Origin: Pedobacter nutrimenti
GTDB taxonomy: Bacteria > Bacteroidota > Bacteroidia > Sphingobacteriales > Sphingobacteriaceae
Direction: 5' to 3'
DNA: 64,000 bases
Assembly: GCF_003208655.1 (NCBI RefSeq)
Contig: NZ_QKLU01000005.1
Location: forward strand, 154,889 to 218,888
The notes beneath the pieces were generated by a model. It had not been told where the DNA came from. It worked only from the letters and a program-made list of their open reading frames with translations, and searched no databases. Below, piece by piece: positions 44,759 to 54,827 of this stretch (position 1 is the first letter of the stretch; each line of letters opens with the position of its first letter). The translations under genes and the position numbers were made by a program.

Positions 44759-47700
44759 TTATAAAGTAACTTTTAAGCTGAAACCAAAGCTGCGAAGACT
44801 AGGTGAAGAGAAGTTTTCGAAACCCTGGAAGGCATTTCCTGTCAAAGTAATGACCTCAGGATCAAATGGTGCTTTATTGTAAATCATCCATAAGTTTCTG
44901 CCGATAACTGACAATTGAAGGGCCTGGATTTTGTTGTTAAACACTTTAGCGGGGAAGGTATAACCCAGCGATAACTCACGCAGACGTACATTGGTTGCAC
45001 TATAAATATAGGTAGGGGACAACTGGCTGGAAATGCGGTTGTAATAAGCCTGCGTAATGTCATTACCATTATATTTTAAGGTACCATTGGTACGGGCATC
45101 AGCAGTTCTCTGTGATATACCATATTGATCCAGTTTCATTTCTGTATTGGAAACAACCTGACCGCCAAAACGGCCATCCACTAAAAAGCTCAACTTAAAG
45201 TTTTTATAATTAAAACCGTTATTGAAACTTAACTGATATTTAGGGTTAACATTACCTACCGTAATCAGGTTATTCGAAAAAGTAGGAAGGCCAGCCTGGT
45301 CCAGGACAATATTGCCGTTTGCATCACGGTTGTAGTCGTTCAATTTGATGTCTCCATAAGCACCACCTTCTTCAATAAAAGTATTGCCTCCCAATTTAAA
45401 AGAAGTATAATTTACCAGCTGTCCGGTCGTTGGATCTATTTTGTGCAGCAACTCAATAACTTTGTTGCGGTTAAAAGAGAAATTGACGGTTGGCGTCCAG
45501 ATCAGTTCACCAAAATTCACATTGGAACTTACAGAGGTTTCCATACCCTGGTTTCTAACTTTTCCGGCGTTGAAATCAACATAGGTGTAACCCGTTGAAG
45601 GAGGGGCTGGTAAACGGAAAAACTGATTGGTTGTATTTGTGGTATAGTATGTGGCCGTTACGTTCAGTTTATTACTGAAAAATTTCAAGTCGGCCCCAAC
45701 CTCAAAAGAGTTCGTTTTCTCGGGTTTTAATTGCCCTTCCAATTGTTTTCCGCTGCTTAGGCTTATGGCGCCGCCAGAAATCGGGTAGGTTGCAGGTGCT
45801 GCGGCATAAGCATATTGAGGAGGAATGGCATTACCTACCTGGGCATAGGATAATCTTAATTTGGCAAAGGAAATGGCTTCCGGTAATTTAACCATGTCAC
45901 TAACAACAGCACTTAAACCAACCGAAGGGTAAAAAAATGATTTTGGCAAAGAAGAGTTCCAGTCATTACGGGCAGTCATATCCAAAAACAGGTAATTATG
46001 GTAACCTAAAGTTGCGGTCATAAAAGCAGCTTTATTTTGCTCGCGGTATTCTGGGCGTGGGTCAAATCCAAAAGGCGGGTTGTTGATCTGCAGTTTGGTT
46101 TGATCGAGGGCATAAAGACTGAAAAAATTTGGAGTTTTATAGATATCTATAGGGCCGCCAATATTTGTAGTTCTTTGTTTGCTGTTCAGAATGCTGGTAC
46201 CTAAAGTGGCTGTTAAACTGAACTGATCAAATGTTTTATTAAAGTTTAACAATAAATCGGCATAGGTCTGACTGTTTAAATCGTTAATTTCCCTGTAAAA
46301 ACCATTTGGACTTGCGCCCGCTAAAGTACCAATTGTACTGGCATAGATTTTATTGGTTCCAAAATCATTTGTTTTGTCCATCTTAATCCGGCCTTGTAAA
46401 TTCAAATAGCTGGTGAATTTATATTTTGCAGTCATGGAGCCCATTACTCTGTTTCGCTCATTTGCAAAAAGATTCCTGTTGGCCACCCAGTATGGATTTT
46501 GAAGGGATAAGTCATTGTTGGCATATGGCCAGTTCTGGACATTAATGTTTCTGACCGCGTCAAAAGTTTCGAAATTTTTATATTGGTTAAAATCTGCTGA
46601 AGCACCAGGGAAGAGGTATACACCAACCAGAGGGTTGTAATATGTACCTTGTCCGGGCATGTTTAGCATATTTTGGTAGGTATAATCAATATTCGCATCC
46701 AGGGTAAGTTTGTCATTAAAAAATGAAGTTGTATTTCTGAAAGTGAAGTTATACCGGTCTAATTTGTTATTGGGTATTATTCCCGTCGCATTGGTTGCCG
46801 CAGCAGAAAAATAAGTCTGGTTTTTTTCTGTTCCACTGGAAATAGAAAGCGAGTTGGTATAGGTTTTACCCGTATTAAAAAATGTTTTAGGGTCATAGCT
46901 GCCCGGGGTACTTACTTTTGAGCCCCATCCGTCAAAAGCTGCCGGAGCGGAAGCACCATAAGTGTTTTGGACTTTAGGCAATATAAACGGCTTGTCAAAA
47001 GTCACACTTGAATTGTAATTTACCGTCGTTTTACCTGCTTTACCTTTTTTTGTGGTAATCAGGATAACCCCGTTAGATGCCTGCCCACCGTATAAAGCTG
47101 CAGCCGAAGCACCACTCAGGACACTGATTTCATCAATGTCATCGGGATTAAGATTGGAGATACCGTCTCCATTGTCCGAAAGCTGGAACCCATCAGATAA
47201 AGCCGAACTGGAAAGGCTCGGCAAAGGTACACCATCCACAACATACAGGGCATTGTTGTTTCCCGTAATAGATTTGTTTCCTCTTAAAACTGCTTTGGTC
47301 GATCCGCCGGGTGCAGAGGAATGTGTTAAAGTCAAGCCGGCTACTTTACCGGTTAAACTGTTGACAAAACTAGGGTCTTTAACATCATTAACCGTGCTGG
47401 AACCTAGTGTCTGTACATTATAGGTCAAAGATTTGCTGGCTTTTTTGATACCCAGGGCAGTAACCACCACCTCATTGAGTACATTGTCATTGACGTTTAA
47501 AGTTACATTAATCGTTTTAGTAGTGCCTACAACGACTTCCTGGCTGGTGTATCCAAGATAACTAAAGACCAGAACATCGCCTGGTTTGGCCATCAGGGAA
47601 AACTTTCCGTTGGTGTCGGTCTGGGTACCATTTTTTGTGCCTTTCACAACAACGGTAACCCCTATAAGGGTTGTTCCGGTATTGTCTTTTACTGTTCCCT

Positions 47701-47854
47701 GAACTGCATCTTGTTTAAACTCCAAAGTGGAATTGGCAGCAATTTTTGCAGAGCGGTGCATGAAGGCCTTTGCTGATGCTTCCGTGGCAGTACCGGCAAA
47801 AGTACTTGCGGTCGCACAGAGCAGCAAAAAAGTACATTGTAATGTTTTTTTCAT
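44759..47854 (-). CDS. SusC/RagA-family TonB-dependent glycan transporter
   Basis: 1031 residues from the ATG at 47854 (38 further open codons upstream have no signal features). Signal peptide MKKTLQCTFLLLCATASTF; carboxypeptidase-regulatory-like domain (VQGTVKDNTGTTLIGVTV); plug with VVDGVPLPS, GISNLNPDDIDEISVLSGASAAALYG and VILITTKKG; barrel to FSLKVTL. First gene of SusC-SusD-GH92-GH18. Likely imports high-mannose oligosaccharides released at the surface. Confidence 0.95.
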   Translation of the reverse strand: MKKTLQCTFLLLCATASTFAGTATEASAKAFMHRSAKIAANSTLEFKQDAVQGTVKDNTGTTLIGVTVVVKGTKNGTQTDTNGKFSLMAKPGDVLVFSYLGYTSQEVVVGTTKTINVTLNVNDNVLNEVVVTALGIKKASKSLTYNVQTLGSSTVNDVKDPSFVNSLTGKVAGLTLTHSSAPGGSTKAVLRGNKSITGNNNALYVVDGVPLPSLSSSALSDGFQLSDNGDGISNLNPDDIDEISVLSGASAAALYGGQASNGVILITTKKGKAGKTTVNYNSSVTFDKPFILPKVQNTYGASAPAAFDGWGSKVSTPGSYDPKTFFNTGKTYTNSLSISSGTEKNQTYFSAAATNATGIIPNNKLDRYNFTFRNTTSFFNDKLTLDANIDYTYQNMLNMPGQGTYYNPLVGVYLFPGASADFNQYKNFETFDAVRNINVQNWPYANNDLSLQNPYWVANRNLFANERNRVMGSMTAKYKFTSYLNLQGRIKMDKTNDFGTNKIYASTIGTLAGASPNGFYREINDLNSQTYADLLLNFNKTFDQFSLTATLGTSILNSKQRTTNIGGPIDIYKTPNFFSLYALDQTKLQINNPPFGFDPRPEYREQNKAAFMTATLGYHNYLFLDMTARNDWNSSLPKSFFYPSVGLSAVVSDMVKLPEAISFAKLRLSYAQVGNAIPPQYAYAAAPATYPISGGAISLSSGKQLEGQLKPEKTNSFEVGADLKFFSNKLNVTATYYTTNTTNQFFRLPAPPSTGYTYVDFNAGKVRNQGMETSVSSNVNFGELIWTPTVNFSFNRNKVIELLHKIDPTTGQLVNYTSFKLGGNTFIEEGGAYGDIKLNDYNRDANGNIVLDQAGLPTFSNNLITVGNVNPKYQLSFNNGFNYKNFKLSFLVDGRFGGQVVSNTEMKLDQYGISQRTADARTNGTLKYNGNDITQAYYNRISSQLSPTYIYSATNVRLRELSLGYTFPAKVFNNKIQALQLSVIGRNLWMIYNKAPFDPEVITLTGNAFQGFENFSSPSLRSFGFSLKVTL

Positions 47855-48084
47855 ACTCGTAAGTTTATATTTGTTTTGTTGATAAGCCCGGGCGGCTGTC
47901 CGGGACGCAGCACGGGTGATAAAGTCATAGACCCACTTTAACTGGAAATTGCCTACAAGAAATTTCATTTTTTTTAAAATAATTTTAATTTACCGCTTAG
48001 TGCCTGAGGGGCAATCGTTTACATTGGAGTTTGTACATGAGCATATAATCTTGTACTTTGCACAAAAATAACCAGGTAATAAAA
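47855..48084. promoter_or_regulatory. divergent control region between two glycan loci
   Basis: Separates minus-strand SusC from the plus-strand ECF sigma gene. At 48054-48061 TACTTTGC resembles the -7 box, with TTG at 48031-48033 about 20 bp upstream, a plausible promoter for the sigma gene. A GC-rich inverted repeat (CCGGG ... CCGGG core) is at ~47887-47904 in the SusC leader. No TAnnTTTG is seen for SusC. Confidence 0.4.
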
Positions 48085-48729
48085 TTGAAAACGGACCTCA
48101 ATGGGCTTTGGCTAAAGGTTTGTACGCAGGATGATACAAAAGCTTTTGAGCAATTGTATTATGCCATGTTTGGCAAACTGATTAAGTTTTGTATGTATTA
48201 TACAAGGCACCGGGAGGCTGCAGAAGAAATTGTTTCGGAGATTTTTGTCAAATGCTGGAACAACCGTAAATCACTGGAACATATTACTTACCCGGAAACT
48301 TATCTTTTTGTTGCGGTTAAAAACCAGTCCTTAAAATACAATAAAAAATATTCCAGTTTGCAGGTGGTGGAAATTGAGGATGCGACAGACCAGCGTCTGG
48401 TGGATGTTGCTGATCCTTCTGCTATCCTGGAACGCAAAGAACTACACCACCGTTTGGACCAGGCCATAGAAACCCTGCCTATGCAGGCCCGAATGGTTTT
48501 CCGGCTGATTAAGGAAAATGGCCTTAAATATAAGGAAGTGGCTGACATCCTTGGAATTTCTCCCAGAACAGTGCAGACCCAATTGTTCCGGGCAATAGAT
48601 AAACTGAGGCTTGTACTTCAGCATCTAAGCCCGGGCCATGAAAAAGAAAGTAACAGAAATAAAACAATAAGTTTATTGCCCCTGGTATGTATGCTGCATA
48701 TTTTTTTTGAGCTTTGTAGGCATTTTTAG
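48085..48729 (+). CDS. ECF sigma factor, Bacteroides-expansion type
   Basis: No ATG is available near the N-terminus; I choose the TTG at 48085 because a promoter-like element overlaps the alternative TTG at 48058. About 214 residues. Region 2: DDTKAFEQLYYAMFGKLIKF and AEEIVSEIFVKCWNNR; region 4: ALETLPMQARMVFRLIKENG-like helix and YKEVADILGISPRTVQTQL. The C-terminus has an unusual hydrophobic, Cys-containing tail. With the FecR-type protein next door it should respond to a signal from the SusC barrel through the STN domain. Confidence 0.88.
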   Translation: MKTDLNGLWLKVCTQDDTKAFEQLYYAMFGKLIKFCMYYTRHREAAEEIVSEIFVKCWNNRKSLEHITYPETYLFVAVKNQSLKYNKKYSSLQVVEIEDATDQRLVDVADPSAILERKELHHRLDQAIETLPMQARMVFRLIKENGLKYKEVADILGISPRTVQTQLFRAIDKLRLVLQHLSPGHEKESNRNKTISLLPLVCMLHIFFELCRHF

Positions 48730-48791
48730 ATAAAAAAGGTATTCATACTAAAAAGGCTTTTTAATATTGGATTAAAAAGCATAAAAACAGA

Positions 48792-49814
48792 ATGACAGAA
48801 GAAAGATTTACAGAATTGTTAAGCAGGAAGCTCGCAGGAGAAATATCACCATCAGAATTGACAGAATTCAAGGGTTATATCTCCGCAAATGCGTCTTACG
48901 GTAAGCAATACGAATCTTTAAAAAGCTACTGGAAGCAGAATGAGGAGTCCTATGAGGATATAGGGAAGGTTTTTGAAAAAATCAAAAGTCAAACAGACAT
49001 CCCCAGGAGAGAAGCAGAAGGGCAACAACAAATTAAAATTCCAAGGTTTAATTTTTCCTGGATCACTAAAGTTGCTGCCGTATTTCTGGTATTTGGTGTG
49101 CTGGCCGTATTGTATCATTTTACGTTGTCCAGGTTCTTTTCTGCGGAAGACACCGTATACAGTTGGAAACAAATCCAGGTGCCCAACCGCCTGATTTCTT
49201 CAATAACGCTTCCGGATGGAACAAAAGTAACCCTGAACTCTGCATCGAAACTGAAATATCCCGAAAGTTTTAAAGGCAGCAACCGGGAGGTTTATCTAAG
49301 CGGAGAGGCCTTTTTTGATGTGGTATCCGATCATCAGCATCCTTTTATTGTACATACTGAAAAGATGAAAATCAAGGTGCTGGGTACGGCATTTAATATC
49401 CGTTCTTATGCAAACGACCGGGAAAAACAGACGACCCTGCTCCGGGGAAGTATACAGGTAACCTTTCCGGACAACCCGGCTACGGTCATGCTGAAACCCA
49501 AAGACAAGATCCTGATTAAGGACGGGACCTATGAACTGGGGACCCAAACCTATTACAATGAAGCAGAAGGCAGTTTAATGGAAACCTTATGGATGAGTAA
49601 TAAACTGGCTTTCAGAAATGAAAGCTTCGAATCCCTGGCCAATGATCTGGAAAGAAAGTATGGTGTAAAAATCATTTTCAATAAAAATTCTATCCGGGAC
49701 TTTAAATTCAGCGGGGAGTTTGAAAAAGAAAACCTCGAACAGGCGTTGTTGTCCCTGAAGATCGTCACACCTTTTAATTATAAGATAAAAGGCAATAGTG
49801 TTTATTTGTATTAA
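48792..49814 (+). CDS. FecR-type anti-sigma factor
   Basis: 340 residues. N-terminal cytoplasmic anti-sigma segment (LLSRKLAGEISPSELTEF), one membrane helix (~92-112, ITKVAAVFLVFGVLAVLYHF), periplasmic FecR domain (LPDGTKVTLNSASKLKYPESF; VYLSGEAFFDV; VLGTAFNIRSY) and C-terminal DUF4974-like domain (FESLANDLERKYGVKIIF; GEFEKENLEQALLSL). Holds the sigma factor inactive until signalled by the STN domain of the neighbouring SusC protein. Confidence 0.94.
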   Translation: MTEERFTELLSRKLAGEISPSELTEFKGYISANASYGKQYESLKSYWKQNEESYEDIGKVFEKIKSQTDIPRREAEGQQQIKIPRFNFSWITKVAAVFLVFGVLAVLYHFTLSRFFSAEDTVYSWKQIQVPNRLISSITLPDGTKVTLNSASKLKYPESFKGSNREVYLSGEAFFDVVSDHQHPFIVHTEKMKIKVLGTAFNIRSYANDREKQTTLLRGSIQVTFPDNPATVMLKPKDKILIKDGTYELGTQTYYNEAEGSLMETLWMSNKLAFRNESFESLANDLERKYGVKIIFNKNSIRDFKFSGEFEKENLEQALLSLKIVTPFNYKIKGNSVYLY

Positions 49815-49885
49815 AAATTTTCTTTAGCGGAATTCATTCTTATTGTTGAAATTAGGCAGGAATTCTAACCTGTAAAAATTCCTCA

Positions 49886-52800
49886 ATGAGGCTGAGCAAA
49901 ATCCTGCTTCTTGTTTTTGTGCTTTCGTTTTCTTTTGATGGTGCTTATGCACAGACAAAGGTAACACTAAACTTGCACGGCAGCGATTTTGAAAAGGTCA
50001 TTTACGCCATTAAAAAACAAACGCTATATCATTTCGTATACAACCAGGACCATTTGCCTAAAAAGAGGATCAATCTGCAGGTGAAAAATGAAGAAGCCCT
50101 GAAAGTGCTGGACGATTTACTGGAAAATACCGGATTTACCTCTACACTTTTGCAGAATAATCTCATTGTAATTAGTGAAGCCCACGAAAAACTGGTCGAA
50201 AACACCGTTTCCGGAAAAGTACTGGATGAATACCGGAACGCGCTGCCAAATGCGACCATCCGGATTATCGGGAGCCCTTACGGAACCCGTTCAGATGCGG
50301 AAGGCAAATTCAGCATTAACCTGGAAAGTACCCAGCTGCTTAAAATATCCCACGTCGGTTACATCAGCCGGGACTGTTCTTTTAAACAACTGGAACAGCA
50401 GCCGGAAGTGGTTTTAAAAACAGATTCCAACCGCTTGCATGAAGTTGTGGTGACTGCACTGGACATCACCAAAGAAGAAAAGAAAATTGGTTATGCTGTG
50501 GCCACCATAAAGGGCGAAGAACTGACAAAAGCACGGGAAGCCAATTTTGTGCTCGGCCTGGAGGGAAGGGTTGCAGGTCTGAATACCAGCGGGACCTTTG
50601 CAGGACCTTCCCCTTCTTCCCGTTTGCTGCTTCGCGGAGCCGCCAGTATGAGTGCCGGATCTCCTTTGTTTGTCCTTAATGGCATCCCGGTAGACAATAC
50701 CCAAAGGGGAAGCCCAACTGAATATGGCGGATCCGATTACGGCGATGGGATCAGTAACCTTAATCCGGATGACATTCAATCGATCACCATACTTAAAGGC
50801 TCTGCAGCTTCCGCACTTTATGGGGCAAGGGCAGCAAATGGCGTTATTCTGATCAGCAGTAAAACTGGCAGTAAGCATTCACCTTTATCTGTTGAGTACA
50901 ATTTTAATCTTTCTTTTGATCACGCAGTGAACAATACCGACTTCCAGGAGGTGTACGGACAGGGGGCCCAGAATAAAAGACCCTCCGACCTGGGGACGGC
51001 CATTTCTTCAGGTTTGCTCAGCTGGGGAGAGAAAATGGATGGAAAACCAGTGATCCAGTCTGATGGGAAATTTTATCCTTATTCACCTGTTAAAGACAAT
51101 GCAGACAGATTTTACCGCAATGCACCAGCAGTGACCAACACCCTTTCTGCCTCGGGTGGAGGGGCCAGCACCACTTACCGTTTATCAGTTTCTGATCTGA
51201 ATTATGCTTCTATTCTTCCAAATAGCGGTTTAAACCGCAAAACCCTTAACCTGAACCTTTCTTATGATCTTAGCCCCAGGTTAAGTTTTAACCTGAACGG
51301 CAATTATATTTATGAGCGGACAAAAAACAGGTCTTACCTTAGCGACGGGCCTTTGAATGCCAATTACGGTATAGAATTTCTTCCCGTTAGTGCCAATCAG
51401 GCGAGTCTGGCCCCGGGCTATGACCCCAAAACAGGTAAAGAAACCCCCTGGAACAATGATGAATATAAGACCAATCCTTATTTTGCCATTAATAAGCAGG
51501 TGAATGAAACCAAAAGAAACCGTTTCATCACTTCTGCAACGGCAAAATATAAATTTTCGGAACAACTGTCTGTACAAGGCCGATTTGGATTTGACAACAG
51601 TGATGATTTTTTATTAAATGTAGTGCCAACAGGTACTGCCTTTACGGTGAATCAGCAGGGGGCTTTAAACGGACAAAAGCAGGCAACTACAACAGAATTG
51701 AATGCCGATTTTTTGCTGGCCCTGAACAAAAGTTTATCCGGGGATCTGAAGCTGGATGTTTTTGCCGGAGGCAGTTTCCGCAAAAGAAGGGCAGAGGTAC
51801 TGAGTTACATTGGCTCACAGTTTATTATTCCGTATCTCTACATTCCTTCTAACCTGCAAAGTGTTAATTCCACGCTTGAAATTCCAAAACTGGTTACTCA
51901 ATCTGTTTATTATACTGCTGACCTTTCTTACAAACACTTTTTAAATTTTTCAACAACTGGCAGATACGATATTTATTCCACGCTGCCCTCCAGCAACCGT
52001 GGAATTTTTGTGCCGGGTGTTTCAGGCAGTTTAGTCTTTTCAGAACTTTTAAAATGGTCTGTTTTGAGCTATGGGAAACTGCGCATGAGTTTTGCCAAAA
52101 CCAGTGGAGAGCCATCACTGCCCTATACTACCCAGACTTATTATTCTACCGATTTTAGTATTAATGGCATACCAGTAGGGAATTTTTCCAGGTCTATGCC
52201 TAATTTTGACCTGAAACCCTTCGTACTCAACGAATATGAAGCGGGCGTCAATCTTATTTTTTTTAACAATCGCCTGGGCCTGGATTTTACGTATTTCAAC
52301 CGCATTACCAAAAATGAAATTACCAATGTAGAGCAGTCGGTGACCACAGGTTTTACCTCTTCTTTTGTCAATCTGGGCAAAACCCGGAATACCGGTGTAG
52401 AAGTTATGCTGAGCGGCAGCCCGGTCAGAAATAAAAACCTAAGCTGGGACCTGGCTTTTAATTTTAGCCATGTCCATAATAAGCTGGTTTCCATCGATGG
52501 GTCCAGTCAGTATATACTGACAGGAAAATACAGACCCCTGAATGCAAATACGGCCATGGTGGTGGGAAAGTCTATTACCCAGATTATGGCCTATGACTAT
52601 AAAAGGGATGCTGAGGGCAATATTATTATTGACAATACCGGTATCCCCGAACGTGGGGAATTTAAACCCATGGGCGGTACACTGCCCACATTTTTTGGTG
52701 GCCTGAGCAATACCTTTCGTTACCGGAATTTTAGCCTGTCCTTTCTGGCAGATTTTAAATTCGGGAATAAGGTGCTTTCCGCTAGTGAAAATTATTCTTA

Positions 52801-53200
52801 TACCTATGGCCTGAACAAAGCCACGCTTGAAGGACGGGAAAATGGCGTGGTGGCCAAAGGTGTGCGGGAAGATGGCACTGTCAACACGATTAATGTACCG
52901 GCCTATACGTATTATCCGCAACTGGCCAGTAACATTTCGGCCCTGTCGGTGTTAAACGGGAGTTTCATTAAGTTTCGTCAACTGACCCTTGGCTATACAT
53001 TTATCCCTAAGCAGGCCAGGATCTTTAAAACAATTGCTGTTGACCTGGTTGGGCGCAACCTTTTTACTTTATTAAAATATACCCACAATATTGACCCGGA
53101 ATCGCAGTTTTCACCTATTTTAAATTATGCGGGAATTGAAGGGGCTTCTCTTCCGGTGACCAGGACGATAGGAATTAATGTGAATTTTAAATTTAAATAA
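49886..53200 (+). CDS. SusC-family TonB-dependent transporter with STN signalling domain
   Basis: 1104 residues, signal peptide to DGAYAQ. Residues ~25-95 are an STN (secretin/TonB short N-terminal) domain: VIYAIKKQTLYHFVYNQDHL and LDDLLENTGFTSTLLQNN. Then carboxypeptidase-regulatory-like domain (VSGKVLDEYRNALPNATI), plug (FVLNGIPVD; GISNLNPDDIQSITILKGSAASALYG) and barrel to INVNFKFK. The STN domain contacts the FecR protein and couples uptake to sigma-factor release. No hydrolase gene follows, so the substrate is unknown. Confidence 0.95.
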   Translation: MRLSKILLLVFVLSFSFDGAYAQTKVTLNLHGSDFEKVIYAIKKQTLYHFVYNQDHLPKKRINLQVKNEEALKVLDDLLENTGFTSTLLQNNLIVISEAHEKLVENTVSGKVLDEYRNALPNATIRIIGSPYGTRSDAEGKFSINLESTQLLKISHVGYISRDCSFKQLEQQPEVVLKTDSNRLHEVVVTALDITKEEKKIGYAVATIKGEELTKAREANFVLGLEGRVAGLNTSGTFAGPSPSSRLLLRGAASMSAGSPLFVLNGIPVDNTQRGSPTEYGGSDYGDGISNLNPDDIQSITILKGSAASALYGARAANGVILISSKTGSKHSPLSVEYNFNLSFDHAVNNTDFQEVYGQGAQNKRPSDLGTAISSGLLSWGEKMDGKPVIQSDGKFYPYSPVKDNADRFYRNAPAVTNTLSASGGGASTTYRLSVSDLNYASILPNSGLNRKTLNLNLSYDLSPRLSFNLNGNYIYERTKNRSYLSDGPLNANYGIEFLPVSANQASLAPGYDPKTGKETPWNNDEYKTNPYFAINKQVNETKRNRFITSATAKYKFSEQLSVQGRFGFDNSDDFLLNVVPTGTAFTVNQQGALNGQKQATTTELNADFLLALNKSLSGDLKLDVFAGGSFRKRRAEVLSYIGSQFIIPYLYIPSNLQSVNSTLEIPKLVTQSVYYTADLSYKHFLNFSTTGRYDIYSTLPSSNRGIFVPGVSGSLVFSELLKWSVLSYGKLRMSFAKTSGEPSLPYTTQTYYSTDFSINGIPVGNFSRSMPNFDLKPFVLNEYEAGVNLIFFNNRLGLDFTYFNRITKNEITNVEQSVTTGFTSSFVNLGKTRNTGVEVMLSGSPVRNKNLSWDLAFNFSHVHNKLVSIDGSSQYILTGKYRPLNANTAMVVGKSITQIMAYDYKRDAEGNIIIDNTGIPERGEFKPMGGTLPTFFGGLSNTFRYRNFSLSFLADFKFGNKVLSASENYSYTYGLNKATLEGRENGVVAKGVREDGTVNTINVPAYTYYPQLASNISALSVLNGSFIKFRQLTLGYTFIPKQARIFKTIAVDLVGRNLFTLLKYTHNIDPESQFSPILNYAGIEGASLPVTRTIGINVNFKFK

Positions 53201-53207
53201 GCAGACG

Positions 53208-54803
53208 ATGAAACCATTTTTAACCCTTTTGTTTTTTGCTTGTATCTGGTCCGGCTGTACAAAAAGCCAGCTGGATAAAATCAATACAGATCCGACCAAA
53301 TCGACCTCCGATCAGTATGATCCAAATAATTTATTGTCCACCGCCCAGTTTAACTATGCCAATATTGGTTATTACCAATTGCTCTACCAAAGTACAATGA
53401 TGCAGGTCCTGGCTTCTACCTATAACTATTATAACAATGGTGACAAATACATCAATGCAGCCAATTTTACAGATTATCAGGGGAGAATATTTGATCAGGG
53501 ATTTACACAGTCTTCAACCATCCGGCAAATGCAGCGTCTGGCGCTGCAAAAAAGCACCGATGCTTATTCCAATCTGATCAGTATCGGAGACATCATGGTG
53601 GTTTTAATTCTGCACCGGGTAACCGATATGTATGGTGATATTCCATATTTACAAGCCAATCAGGCACAGATTGGCGTTAAATATCCGGTATATGACATGC
53701 AGAAAGTGGTTTATGACGCGATGTTTAATGATCTTGACAATGCCATAAAGCAACTGGATGCTACAAAACCGAAAGCCACTGCCGATTTGATTTATGGGGG
53801 CGATGTGGTTAAATGGAAAAAATTCGGCTATTCCCTGATGCTCAGGATGGCCATGCGTTTAACTAAAATTGATGCAGCTACTGCGCAGAAATGGGCAGAA
53901 AAAGCCAGTGCCGGCGGTACGCTTGAAAACATCGGGGACAATGCCATTGTACCTACAGATGCTTCCAACTACAATAGCCAAAATGGAACTTCCCTGGCGT
54001 TAAGAACTTTATCCGATTACAGGGAAGTTCGCTGGAGTAAAACTTTTATTGATGGCCTGCGAAATACAGGTGACCCCCGTCTTGGGGTTATTGCGGAGGT
54101 TTCCCAGCCCGGCCTGGCCAATAACATTAATGAAAACCTTGCTGGAGACCGGGATCCGGCCCTTCAAACAGGGCTACCCAATGGCTATGACCTGCTGGGT
54201 GGGGCAACCGACATCCGCAACAGTCCGGGATATCCAGGAGGAAGCGGGACCGGAGCAGATGTGGCACCCCTTGGAAAATATTCCCGTCCGGTGACTTCGG
54301 TGTATCTGAAGTTGGGCGGACCTAATTTTGTCATGACTTACGCAGAAACAGAATTTTTGCTGGCAGAAGCAAAAGAAAGGGGCTGGAACATTTCTGGGAC
54401 GGCGGCACAGCATTATGCAAAGGGGCTTTCAGCCGCCCTGCAAACCATGTCACAGCTGGACAGCCAGGCGGCGATCAGTCCTTCGGTCATTACCGATTAT
54501 GTAAACGGACATCCGCTGGACGAAAGTACTCCGGAAAAAGCATTTGAAATGATCAACACCCAGTATTGGCTGTTGACCGGATCGACCTTTAACTTTATTG
54601 AAAACTGGTTCAACTGGAAACGTTCGGGGTATCCGGCTTTAGTTCCGGTTAACTATCCGGGAAATGTGACAGGGGGGACTATTCCCCGCAGGATGATTTA
54701 TCTTTCTACAGAGATCCTGAACAATCCGGATAATTATAAAGCAGCGGTGGCACGTTTGCCTGGAGGGGATGTGCTGACCTCCAGGGTATGGTGGGACAAA
54801 TAA
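53208..54803 (+). CDS. SusD-like surface lipoprotein
   Basis: 531 residues; lipobox WSGC at residues ~14-17. SusD-like-2 layout: LHRVTDMYGDIPYLQAN, FGYSLMLRMAMRLTKID, YAETEFLLAEAKERGWN, and C-terminal SRVWWDK. Partner of the SusC protein 7 bp upstream. Its ligand is not predictable. Confidence 0.94.
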   Translation: MKPFLTLLFFACIWSGCTKSQLDKINTDPTKSTSDQYDPNNLLSTAQFNYANIGYYQLLYQSTMMQVLASTYNYYNNGDKYINAANFTDYQGRIFDQGFTQSSTIRQMQRLALQKSTDAYSNLISIGDIMVVLILHRVTDMYGDIPYLQANQAQIGVKYPVYDMQKVVYDAMFNDLDNAIKQLDATKPKATADLIYGGDVVKWKKFGYSLMLRMAMRLTKIDAATAQKWAEKASAGGTLENIGDNAIVPTDASNYNSQNGTSLALRTLSDYREVRWSKTFIDGLRNTGDPRLGVIAEVSQPGLANNINENLAGDRDPALQTGLPNGYDLLGGATDIRNSPGYPGGSGTGADVAPLGKYSRPVTSVYLKLGGPNFVMTYAETEFLLAEAKERGWNISGTAAQHYAKGLSAALQTMSQLDSQAAISPSVITDYVNGHPLDESTPEKAFEMINTQYWLLTGSTFNFIENWFNWKRSGYPALVPVNYPGNVTGGTIPRRMIYLSTEILNNPDNYKAAVARLPGGDVLTSRVWWDK

Positions 54804-54814
54804 TCCGGATTGAT

Positions 54815-54822
54815 TAATTTTG
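54815..54822 (+). promoter_or_regulatory. candidate -7 element, nearly adjacent to a start codon
   Basis: TAATTTTG matches TAnnTTTG and ends 5 nt before the ATG at 54828. No clear TTG at normal spacing upstream. If used, the transcript would be leaderless or nearly so. Confidence 0.35.
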
Positions 54823-54827
54823 TACAA

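Noticed and set aside
47855-47968. N-terminal extension of the minus-strand SusC gene
   Set aside because: The extension has no signal-peptide character, while the ATG at 47854 begins a clear signal peptide.
50414-50878. 154-codon minus-strand frame
   Set aside because: Antisense to the plug domain of the SusC gene, no independent support.
52439-52921. 160-codon minus-strand frame
   Set aside because: Inside the STN-domain SusC gene, which has well-supported plug and barrel motifs.
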